Assembly (NCBI GenBank): GCA_944326565.1
Contig: CALVEL010000006.1
Span: 62,001-126,000, forward strand
Length of the DNA: 64,000 bases
Direction: 5' to 3'
DNA from: Candidatus Gastranaerophilales bacterium
Lineage (GTDB): Bacteria; Cyanobacteriota; Vampirovibrionia; Gastranaerophilales; Gastranaerophilaceae
Position 1 is the first letter of the stretch; each line of letters opens with the position of its first letter. The position numbers and the translations under genes are program-made. Shown here in pieces: positions 57,014 to 64,000 of the stretch. The notes under the pieces were generated by a model. That model was not told the origin of the DNA. It did no database searches and worked only from the letters and a program-made list of their open reading frames with translations.

Positions 57014-57391
57014 AGCCTCCGGCGGGTCTTACGCAGACGGCGGTCGCTTTTATGGAAAAGCGACACAAACCACGACCTGATACTGCGTTCGCTAATCAAT
57101 TGTAATTTGTTACACCTAAAGCAAGCAAACTCACTACGTTCAAACAATGCTTGCTTTTGTTATTGTGTAACAAAAAATTGATTGCTCACTCCGTAAAAGT
57201 CGACTATTTTTTAATTGCGACAATAGCGTAGTGAACAATAATTGCAGGCGAAAGTTTTTCAAAGCCGTCATTGTTTGAGCAAAGCGAGTTTGACGGCTTC
57301 TTTCTTGAGCCTTGCTTATTATTAGTGAACGCAGCGTGTCGATGGTTTTGAGGCACTTTTTCCATAAAAAGTGCCCCCGTCCGGAGGACTT
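57014..57391. repeat. Large palindromic element with two related arms
   Basis: About 380 bp, higher in GC than its surroundings, with inverted termini (AAGCCTCCGG.CGGG and CCCCCGTCCGGAGGACTT). Each arm has a GTCGCTTTT- or GGCACTTTTT-type hairpin with an ATGG loop, a CTGCGTTC(G/A)CTAAT motif, and a hairpin whose 22-nt loop AAACTC..CT....TCAAACAAT is conserved while its stem differs (AGCAAGC/GCTTGCT in one arm, AGCCGTC/GACGGCT in the other). GTTACAC/GTGTAAC and AATCAATT/AATTGATT add a further stem in the left arm. It has no transposase frame. It looks like a MITE- or REP-type mobile or regulatory repeat. Confidence 0.75.
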
Positions 57392-57448
57392 TTATATAAT
57401 CTTTGTTTGATTCATAACAAATATTATGTAATTTTGTTAACAGCTATC

Positions 57449-57478
57449 TTGATTATCTGCTTTCTTTGTGATTATAAT
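57449..57478 (+). promoter_or_regulatory. Promoter of rpsP
   Basis: TTGATT-18 nt-TATAAT, about 110 nt before the rpsP start. The long leader that follows has CCTTGTTCAAGG and a run of eight T, a weak attenuator-like signal that could regulate the ribosomal gene. Confidence 0.65.
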
Positions 57479-57597
57479 TAACGTGGAACGGGCAATTCCT
57501 CTTAGCCTTGTTCAAGGATTTTTTTTAATACGGCGCGGCTGCAGTATTTGATTAATCCGAATTTACAAATTACAAACAAATTAAGAAGGAAAAACAA

Positions 57598-57984
57598 ATG
57601 TTAAAAATTAGATTAAAAAGATTGGGTGCTAAGAAAAACCCATCATACAGAATTATTGTTATCAATTCAACAACAAAACGTGAAGGAAGACCTGTACAAG
57701 AATTAGGTCATTACAATCCTAAAACTAAAGTTATGAAATTAGACAAAGCATCAGCTCTTGATTGGGTTAAAAAAGGTGCTCAGCCAACTGAAACAGTTGC
57801 TTATTTGATTAAAAACTGTAACGATGATGGTACTTTAAACTACAAGAAAAAAGAAACTGTAAAACTTTCTAAAAAAGCTCAAGCTAAAGCTCAAGCAGAA
57901 GCTGAAGCAAAAGCTAAGGCTGAAGAAGAAGCTAAAGCAGCTGCAGAAGTTGCAAAAGCAGAAGAAGCTCCTGCTGAAGCATAA
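57598..57984 (+). CDS. rpsP: 30S ribosomal protein S16
   Basis: A 128-aa protein: MLKIRLKRLGAKKNPSYRIIVI and LGHYNPKTK are the S16 core (about 80 residues), followed by an Ala/Lys/Glu-rich tail of about 40 residues that most S16 proteins lack. AAGAAGGA precedes the ATG. The usual trmD and rplS partners are absent here. A strong terminator follows. Confidence 0.96.
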   Translation: MLKIRLKRLGAKKNPSYRIIVINSTTKREGRPVQELGHYNPKTKVMKLDKASALDWVKKGAQPTETVAYLIKNCNDDGTLNYKKKETVKLSKKAQAKAQAEAEAKAKAEEEAKAAAEVAKAEEAPAEA

Positions 57985-58005
57985 GAAAGACATTTTTTAT
58001 ATTAA

Positions 58006-58037
58006 CAAGAAAGAGTATGTATACACATACTCTTTTT
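58006..58037 (+). terminator. Terminator after rpsP
   Basis: AAAGAGTATGT-ATAC-ACATACTCTTT followed by TTTG, between rpsP and a convergent gene, so it may act on both. Confidence 0.9.
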
Positions 58038-58071
58038 TGTTATATTAATTTTTAAATTTATAATTATAGAA

Positions 58072-58554
58072 CTAAACTTCTTTATATTTGCTTATTTCTA
58101 CAAAATATTGCTCTAGTGCCAAATACCCTTTATAAATCTCGTTTGAGATGTTAGCATATCTATTTGCATCAATAAACTTTAATTCTTTTGCTCTGATTTC
58201 TAAAATTTGATCTGATTCATTTTTAAGAACTAAATCTTGAGATGAAGACCATTTTTGCAAAAGTGCTAACTCTTCATACATTTGTTTAATTGTCGTATAT
58301 TCTAATACATTAAAATCATACTTTGCAAGCAGGGCTTTCTCTGTATTTGAAATACGGCTCATTACCGCTTGAAATTTAAATATTCTTTTTATGATTGTAT
58401 AATTATCCGCAACTTTTCTGTGCGAATAAGGTATTGTATTTTTTGCCAAAAGCGCCGCATAAGAACGAGAGGTGAAGGAATCATCTTCTTTGGAAAAAGC
58501 ACTTTTTGAAGTTAAATCAAAATTGGACTTTTTATCTAAAATTTCTTCAATCAT
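58072..58554 (-). CDS. Helical protein of unknown function
   Basis: A 160-aa soluble protein with a Ser/Lys-rich start and several amphipathic helices (for example YTTIKQMYEELALLQKW and ANISNEIYKGYLALEQYFVE). No signal peptide and no membrane helix. No family recognised. It is alone between two terminators. Confidence 0.55.
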   Translation of the reverse strand: MIEEILDKKSNFDLTSKSAFSKEDDSFTSRSYAALLAKNTIPYSHRKVADNYTIIKRIFKFQAVMSRISNTEKALLAKYDFNVLEYTTIKQMYEELALLQKWSSSQDLVLKNESDQILEIRAKELKFIDANRYANISNEIYKGYLALEQYFVEISKYKEV

Positions 58555-58659
58555 CGTTACCCCCAGTTATTGTAAACCGCTCTTGTTTTAGTTAGGTTAA
58601 TCATAAAATAAACATAGTGTATCTTTAACAAATTTTGTCAATTTTTTTACATAAATTAA

Positions 58660-58688
58660 AAAAGTCCGAAATTTGATTTCGGACTTTT
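58660..58688 (-). terminator. Terminator after speD
   Basis: AAAAGTCCGAAAT/ATTTCGGACTTTT stem with T run, just past the speD stop on the reverse strand. Confidence 0.9.
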
Positions 58689-58708
58689 CTTATTTTTATA
58701 TTTAAAAA

Positions 58709-59164
58709 CTAGTTTACCAACTGTTCCATGATTTCGAACGGCTTTTCTGCAACCTTCATTGTTTTTTCATCAATTATACCGCGTTTTAGTTCTGTGAAAG
58801 TCGCATTTCTTGAGTTGAATTTTTTCTTCAAGAATTCATAAGATACTTTCGGATCGCATTTATCACCGCAAGTGAATAAGTCTACTGCTGCATAGCCTAA
58901 TTCTGGCCAAGTATGGATTGCAAGGTGACTTTCTGAAATAATTACTACCCCTGAAACTCCATAGGGGTTAAACATATGGAAACATTTTTGGACAATAGTA
59001 GCACCACATTCAAGGGCGGCATCCACCATGTACTTCTCTACTTTATCAATACTGTTTAATGTGTTTGGATCACATTCAAAAAATTCTGCTAAAACGTGTT
59101 GTCCTAAGTGGATTTCTTTTTTACCGTTTTCCTTAAACGCTGTAAATGGTGATGTTATTGCCAA
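58709..59164 (-). CDS. speD: S-adenosylmethionine decarboxylase proenzyme
   Basis: A 151-aa pyruvoyl enzyme of the short bacterial type, making the aminopropyl donor for spermidine. VVIISESHLAIHTWPE carries the self-cleavage site Glu78/Ser79, and His84 and the Cys of LFTCGD complete the active site. About 20 residues extend the N-terminus compared with B. subtilis SpeD. The only workable start is TTG, with AGGAGG 8 nt upstream; an ATG at 3 nt spacing opens a different frame and reaches TAA after 4 codons (MNWQ). Confidence 0.93.
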   Translation of the reverse strand: MAITSPFTAFKENGKKEIHLGQHVLAEFFECDPNTLNSIDKVEKYMVDAALECGATIVQKCFHMFNPYGVSGVVIISESHLAIHTWPELGYAAVDLFTCGDKCDPKVSYEFLKKKFNSRNATFTELKRGIIDEKTMKVAEKPFEIMEQLVN

Positions 59165-59415
59165 TTCATGTGCCTCCTTTGTATAAATGTATACTTACTA
59201 ACCTTACTGCAAAATTATCCAATATAATTTGCAATCAACATATTACTACAAAAAATAAAAAATTTGTATTTTTTACACTTTTATTTTATTTTTTTACAAT
59301 TCTTTAAAATATTATCGGTCTAAATGCACTATTATTAATGCTCTTTTTAGGTGATTTTTATTAAGTTTTATTAATCTTGAAAATTAGTTAGTTATTTTTA
59401 TTATAGAATTTAGTT

Positions 59416-60114
59416 ATGAACAATAAAATTTTAGTAGTAGATGATGACAGTGCAATAAATGAACTTATTAAAGTCAATCTTGAGCTTGGCGGATATAAAG
59501 TTGTACAAGCATTTGATGGCATAAAGGGGTTTGCGCTTTGCAAACAAGAAAAACCTTCTCTTGTCATACTGGATGTTATGATGCCTGAAGTTGACGGTTT
59601 TACTGTTGCACAAAGAATAAGAAAAAACGAAGAAACTAAAAATATTCCAATTCTTATGCTTACTGCACTTTCTGAGCTGGATGACAAAGTAAAAGGATTC
59701 AATATAGGCGTAGATGATTACTTGGTAAAACCTTTTGAAATGGATGAACTGAAGGTAAGAGTGAGAGCACTTTTAAAACGCTCCAATCAAATCCCTGAAA
59801 GTATCGCGACTAGAGAACTACTTACTCTTGGTGAGATTACTCTGCTTCCTGAGGTATACAGTGTTAAAATTAACGACAAGATAGCTAAATTAACACCTAT
59901 TGAATTTGATATTTTTAATTTACTGTTCCAAAACCATGGAAATATGGTATCATCATCTAAACTGTTAAAAGAAATTTGGGGATACGCACCAGATGATGAT
60001 GTCGAGACAATAAGAGTCCACATACGACACCTTCGTTCAAAACTTGATAAGATTTCGGACGGGAAAAAGTACATAGAAACTATCTATGGCGGTGGATACA
60101 AGTTAAGTGTCTAG
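59416..60114 (+). CDS. OmpR-family response regulator
   Basis: A 232-aa two-domain regulator. The receiver (residues 1-118) has Asp10, Asp11, phosphoacceptor Asp53 (ILDVMMPEVDG) and KPF near residue 107. The C-terminal winged helix ends VETIRVHIRHLRSKLDK and IYGGGYKLS. It resembles cyanobacterial RpaA/RpaB-type proteins. No histidine kinase is adjacent, so it is an orphan here. TAGAAT sits 6 nt before the ATG, a leaderless-type arrangement. Confidence 0.93.
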   Translation: MNNKILVVDDDSAINELIKVNLELGGYKVVQAFDGIKGFALCKQEKPSLVILDVMMPEVDGFTVAQRIRKNEETKNIPILMLTALSELDDKVKGFNIGVDDYLVKPFEMDELKVRVRALLKRSNQIPESIATRELLTLGEITLLPEVYSVKINDKIAKLTPIEFDIFNLLFQNHGNMVSSSKLLKEIWGYAPDDDVETIRVHIRHLRSKLDKISDGKKYIETIYGGGYKLSV

Positions 60115-60117
60115 TAA

Positions 60118-60924
60118 CTATCTTATTTTATAAGGATAATTTTTGGGTATTTTCCATCCGTATCTAGCAATTAAAGCCGAACATCTTATTGGATTAGATT
60201 TGCAACGTTCCAAAATTTTTTCGTCTGAATAAATAGGTAAGTTATCAAACGGAATTATTCCTCTTATATTTTTAATATTTGCAGCCGTAGCTCTATTTTT
60301 AGCAAGCTCAAACACAAATAATTCACTACCATAAGCAGCCGTTTGATCTGAAGGACCACCACTCATTAGTGCAGTATATTTTTTATAATATTTTTTGGTA
60401 TTTAAAGTATAAACAAAATGATGACAATAAGAAAAAACCGCCATATCACCAGATGGGAAATAAATAGCCATAAATCTGTCATCATTCATTTTAGAATAAC
60501 GATTTCCATCTATATGGTTATAGTAACCACACTCGTACTCAGTAGTTTTCAAATAATTGGCTAAATATTTTTTGAAAAATTCACAAGAATTATCTCCATA
60601 ATCGTCCCAATACTTTTCTTCACCATTTTCTAACGTTGAAAGATAAAAAGCTTGGTTCATGACAGAATAAAACCTAGCTAACCCAGTCTCTAAAGCCTTT
60701 TGTTTATATTTGCTCATTACACCAGGAATAACCAACCCCGCTATTAAACCAATTATTCCAATGGTTATCAGAACTTCTGCCATTGTAAATGCTTTTTTCA
60801 TACTGACCTCTTTTTTACCTAATATAATATTCATTTTATCATTTTTATAGTCAGCATGCAATCGGTTTATTTTTTTACCACTCAGGAGCTTATTTTCGGG
60901 TGCCCCCCCCCCCCCGTATTTCAA
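60118..60924 (-). CDS. Prepilin-like protein behind a poly-G leader (out of frame)
   Basis: A pilin-like protein with MKKAFTMAEVLITIGIIGLI, then a helical stalk and a C-terminal domain ending YGWKIPKNYPYKIR, similar in its last residues to the pilin at 18.6 kb. The leader ATG with its Shine-Dalgarno (60937) is out of frame at 13 G; the frame shown opens only from a TTG. An internal ATG before KKAF has GAGG 5 nt upstream and could make a normal short-leader prepilin (start near 60800), so expression may persist with the leader off. Confidence 0.78.
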   Translation of the reverse strand: MKYGGGGAPENKLLSGKKINRLHADYKNDKMNIILGKKEVSMKKAFTMAEVLITIGIIGLIAGLVIPGVMSKYKQKALETGLARFYSVMNQAFYLSTLENGEEKYWDDYGDNSCEFFKKYLANYLKTTEYECGYYNHIDGNRYSKMNDDRFMAIYFPSGDMAVFSYCHHFVYTLNTKKYYKKYTALMSGGPSDQTAAYGSELFVFELAKNRATAANIKNIRGIIPFDNLPIYSDEKILERCKSNPIRCSALIARYGWKIPKNYPYKIR

Positions 60925-60950
60925 TCATAGTCTGCATTTCCAGCTCCTTT
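60883..60950 (-). repeat. Poly-G pilin leader, copy 3 (13 G)
   Basis: Same layout as the two other copies: AAGGAG, ATG (60937), G13 tract (60903-60915), CACCCG, AGCTCCT, with the AGGAGCT/AGCTCCT dyad. At 13 G the ATG frame ends at TAA soon after the tract; 12 or 15 G would open it into the pilin. Confidence 0.86.
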
Positions 60951-61040
60951 CATGTTTATAAATTTCTTTATTTATATTTATAATACCACATTTTATATTT
61001 CTGAATAAAATACTAGATTATAAACTGCAAATTATTTTTA

Positions 61041-61931
61041 TTATTTTTCCTGCTCATAGCCGAAATTTTTTAAAGAGTTTTCCTTTTTACGCCAATCTTT
61101 TTCTACCTTAACTTCAAGTCCCAGAAATACTCTCTTTTCTGTTATCTTTTCTAATTCAATCCTCGCTTCCGTTCCTATTTTTTTAAGCATAGAGGCATTC
61201 TTCCCAATTAAAATACCTTTTTGACTTTTGGTCTCGCAATAGATATTTGCATAAATTCTATCAATTTCTTCTGTTTCTTGATATCTGTCAATTTTAACAG
61301 CTACAGAATGAGGAATTTCATCTGAAGTATTTAGTAAAATTTTCTCTCTTATAATCTCTTCAGCTACAGATCTCATTGTTTCTTCGGTAACTATATCCTC
61401 TGGATATAACAACTCCCCATCAGGAAGTTTTTTATAAATATTACTAAGCAAAGTATCAATATTTCGTCCGGTCTTCGCTGAGACTCGAACTACGGGAAGA
61501 TTTTTTTCGAAAAGAGTTTTATAGGACAAAAGATTTTCTTCAACCTTTTCAGGCTTTTTAATCTTATCAACTTTATTCATTACAATAATTATAGGAATAT
61601 CAGTCTCAAGAAGATTTTGAGCAATCCATTTATCCCCCTTGCCAGCAGGATCTGAACCATCTACAAGAAATAATATAACATCCGCATCAGGTATTGCTAT
61701 TTTAGCTTCATCAAGCAAAAATTCCCCCAATTTATTCAAAGGTTTATGTACACCTGGAGTATCGACAAAAACTATTTGACCTTTGTCTGTCGTATAAATT
61801 CCTTTAATTCTTTTTCTTGTTGTTTGCGCCTTATCCGTTGCAATTACAATCTTTTGCCCCAGCACTTGATTTAAAAGTGTTGACTTTCCTACATTAGGAC
61901 GACCTATTATTGTTACAAATCCGCTTTTCAT
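61041..61931 (-). CDS. era: GTPase Era
   Basis: A 296-aa GTPase for 16S rRNA maturation. G1 GRPNVGKST is at residues 10-18, DTPGVH the G3, NKVDK the G4, and the C-terminal KH domain has the GILIGKNASMLKKIG signature. It is alone, without the usual rnc or ybeY partner next to it. Confidence 0.96.
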   Translation of the reverse strand: MKSGFVTIIGRPNVGKSTLLNQVLGQKIVIATDKAQTTRKRIKGIYTTDKGQIVFVDTPGVHKPLNKLGEFLLDEAKIAIPDADVILFLVDGSDPAGKGDKWIAQNLLETDIPIIIVMNKVDKIKKPEKVEENLLSYKTLFEKNLPVVRVSAKTGRNIDTLLSNIYKKLPDGELLYPEDIVTEETMRSVAEEIIREKILLNTSDEIPHSVAVKIDRYQETEEIDRIYANIYCETKSQKGILIGKNASMLKKIGTEARIELEKITEKRVFLGLEVKVEKDWRKKENSLKNFGYEQEK

Positions 61932-62038
61932 GTTTACAATCTTAACACAAAAGTATCAAAATATTAAGAAACTAGCAATTTTTTTCATCTCAATGTATTA
62001 TATAATATATAGTGGTAGGTAAAAATAACGGAAAAAAT

Positions 62039-64000
62039 ATGATTAAAAAATCCGATAGACTTAGTCTTATCTTACTTTTATGCCTTAGTTTAACAAATTT
62101 TACATCAAATCAAGCACTGGCGGAAAATACACTTAATCAAGTTGATGTAAGACGAAATGCAAGTGATGGACTGGAATTTACCCTATATACATCAAGTCCT
62201 TACGCTGATAATGTTGTTGTAACTAAAAAATCAGATAATAAATACGTTATTTTAATGCCTAATGTTAATAATGCACCTAATGCAAAACCAGATTTTTCAT
62301 CAGTCAAAGATATTGTTTCTGACTTAGACGTACGGGCAGTAAATGATGGTCAAGGCGGATATACAAAAGTTACAGTAATTACTAACCGTCCTGTAGATAT
62401 AAAAACAAACACTGCAAAAACAGCACCTGTAACTCAGGAGCAACGCGAATATAGAGCATTGATAGCTCAACAAAAATCCAAACCTTCAGCTCCGCCTATA
62501 ATTCAAGAAAAAACAGAATCAAACAGTTTTAAATTGCCTGAAATTCAACCTACAAAAACTGCCGCTGATATTGTTTCTGTTAAAAGCAACTCTAAAGAAT
62601 CTAGCAATAAAAATATAACAAACCAATCAAAACAAATTAAAGTTGCAAATAATACTCAAACTAAAAAAGTTTCTGAAACAAAACCTGCTGTGAGCCAAAA
62701 AGTTGTATCTGTAGAAAAAAAACAGCTTAAAGAACTTAATAACATAATTCCTACTGCAATTAAGAAAACAGAGCCTATCAAAATAGAATCCAAAGAAGAA
62801 AAATTAATTCCTGATGAAAAGGTTTCACTCAATAATGAAATTAAAAAAGAAGTGTCTGTTCCTGAAACTAAACAGCCAGAACAAAACATAGAACCTATAA
62901 ATGATAATGATAAACAAATTCAGTCACAGGAAAATATAAAACCTTTAATCGCATTAAGTAAAGATATTTCTAAAATAAAAAATAAGATTCTAGGAAGGAT
63001 GCCCAAAAACATGCCTATAACTATAGCAATAATTTTTATCCCGATACTTTGTATTATAGCTTTATTTAATCTTATAAGAGCATCTTTAAGAAACTCCAAT
63101 CTTTTAAAGAAATCCTTTATGGATAATATTGCAAAACGCAAAAATGTAGTACAAGTACCAAATTATGATAATATCATAAATAATGAAAATTTAAGCTGGC
63201 AAGAAAAATACCAACAATATATTGACGCATCCGGTGAAAAACCAGAATCTGCTAAAAAAGTTACCAAATATAATTTTGTGAAAGAAATTCCTATAGATGA
63301 AAATATAAAAGCTGAATTTATAGAAGAAGAACCTGCAGAAAAGCTTGAAAGAATAATGCAGGCATCACCTGATATAGAAAAAACAATTATCGCTGATGAT
63401 ATCACAGAAACGGAAATTGCACTTGCAAATACTGATAACCTAGCAGATGAGACCGTTACTATTAGTAAAACTTTATCAAAAACAATAAAATTAAAAGCAT
63501 TTGCGGAAAAGACAGCACTTGAAGAAACCCACAGAAACAAAAAAATCAAACACAGACGTATACATTTAGAAATTCCAAAGGAAATGCCTCATATCAATTT
63601 AGGATATTCGAAACTGCATACAAATCCAAGAACTTTCAAAAATGCGACTTTAAGTGTGTCTGATTTAATTGCAAACAGTAACAAACTTCTAAATATCAAA
63701 CCAGAATGCAAAGAAGACAAAAACGACTATGAAATGATTTCTATAGATGAATATTTCAATATAATGTCCGATGATAAATCAAATGTAACAAGCTCTTTAT
63801 CAAAAGTTGTTGCTAATTCACTGGACAAGTCAAAATCAGCTAAACTTGAAAACAAATCAATACCAACAAGATCAAGTAATCCGATTAAACCAGCCAAAAA
63901 AGAAAATCCATTAAGCGGTTTACTAATTAAATCAAAATTCGACATAAACAAAGACAGCGGTTTTTATCTTGTATCATTAGAAGGAAAATCAGCAGTAATA
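62039..64000 (+). CDS. Exported envelope protein, possibly AMIN-type, partial
   Basis: At least 654 codons, running off the right edge. A signal peptide (hydrophobic to about residue 24, then NQALA) is followed by a beta-rich domain of about 90 residues with VDVRRNASDGLEFTLYTSS and KVTVITNRPV, which fits an AMIN-type envelope-localisation domain, then a long Lys/Glu/Ser/Thr-rich linker, a membrane helix at about residues 325-348 (ITIAIIFIPILCIIALF), and a charged cytoplasmic-type part. Such a protein could connect the envelope to the inside. A TATAAT lies about 33 nt upstream. Function unknown. Confidence 0.7.
   Translation, partial: MIKKSDRLSLILLLCLSLTNFTSNQALAENTLNQVDVRRNASDGLEFTLYTSSPYADNVVVTKKSDNKYVILMPNVNNAPNAKPDFSSVKDIVSDLDVRAVNDGQGGYTKVTVITNRPVDIKTNTAKTAPVTQEQREYRALIAQQKSKPSAPPIIQEKTESNSFKLPEIQPTKTAADIVSVKSNSKESSNKNITNQSKQIKVANNTQTKKVSETKPAVSQKVVSVEKKQLKELNNIIPTAIKKTEPIKIESKEEKLIPDEKVSLNNEIKKEVSVPETKQPEQNIEPINDNDKQIQSQENIKPLIALSKDISKIKNKILGRMPKNMPITIAIIFIPILCIIALFNLIRASLRNSNLLKKSFMDNIAKRKNVVQVPNYDNIINNENLSWQEKYQQYIDASGEKPESAKKVTKYNFVKEIPIDENIKAEFIEEEPAEKLERIMQASPDIEKTIIADDITETEIALANTDNLADETVTISKTLSKTIKLKAFAEKTALEETHRNKKIKHRRIHLEIPKEMPHINLGYSKLHTNPRTFKNATLSVSDLIANSNKLLNIKPECKEDKNDYEMISIDEYFNIMSDDKSNVTSSLSKVVANSLDKSKSAKLENKSIPTRSSNPIKPAKKENPLSGLLIKSKFDINKDSGFYLVSLEGKSAVI

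Noticed and set aside
56896-57147. 83-aa reverse frame rich in Arg/Ser over the repeat
   Set aside because: It lies inside the palindromic element and its codons follow the repeat structure. It is translation of a non-coding repeat.
57485-57530. Small RNA (SRP-like) before rpsP
   Set aside because: The GGAAC/CCTTG stretches do not form the SRP hairpin and the CCTTGTTCAAGG stem is short; it is better read as the rpsP leader.

Overview
The window is low-GC bacterial DNA, and I infer a gut-type Gastranaerophilales (Melainabacteria/Vampirovibrionia, non-photosynthetic relatives of Cyanobacteria). The clues are a YvcK protein with N-terminal membrane helices, a probable AMIN-type envelope protein, a GH57 branching enzyme, a very large divergent GH13 protein, many prepilin-like proteins with an AFTMAEVLIT-type N-terminus, and several lineage-type unknown proteins. 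The species is inferred from gene content, not from a marker alignment.

Layout. 1-5.7 kb: yvcK (partial), pxpA, rpsT, a GH57 branching enzyme, and two paralogous transglutaminase-like proteins. 5.7-12.2 kb: tRNA-Asp, then an accessory stretch with a PP-loop ATPase, a secreted phospholipase D-like protein, small membrane and beta-rich proteins, a CheD/CNF-like deamidase-fold protein, TspO and a coiled-coil protein. 12.2-15.8 kb: the operon pyrH-frr-cdsA-rnc-rpe. 16-18.5 kb: a ribbon-helix-helix regulator with a structured RNA behind it, a two-helix membrane protein, and a regulator made of four GntR-type DNA-binding domains. 18.6-30.9 kb: prepilin genes mixed with translation genes (rbfA, truB, prfA, rnpM, infB), a DUF475 membrane protein and ahcY. 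31-41 kb: a 1482-aa GH13-like protein, an aldehyde dehydrogenase, ychF and secA. 41-54 kb: an axial-like coiled-coil protein, then a compact reverse-strand podovirus-type head and packaging module with no recognisable integrase, replication or tailspike gene. 54-64 kb: zupT, a small regulator, an orphan FliI/SctN-type ATPase, a large palindromic repeat, rpsP, speD, an OmpR-family regulator, a fourth prepilin, era and a partial envelope protein.

The most striking signal is a roughly 70-bp leader present three times (near 19.47, 28.42 and 60.92 kb), always at the 5' end of a prepilin-like gene. Each copy has a well-placed Shine-Dalgarno and ATG followed by a run of G in the coding strand (12, 10 and 13 G). 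Only the 10-G copy puts that ATG in frame with the pilin; the other two reach a stop within about 16 codons. This is the architecture of slipped-strand phase variation, here of surface pilin-like proteins. The same leader carries a 7-bp inverted repeat that could hide its Shine-Dalgarno.

Other notable signals: a 380-bp palindromic element whose two arms keep hairpin loops but change stem sequence in a compensatory way; a string of five short hairpins ending in a terminator; several structured intergenic elements and one candidate antisense-strand small RNA in the phage module; and three predicted Cys-His enzymes in the 4-10 kb region. All functional statements rest on motifs read by eye; no database search was run.
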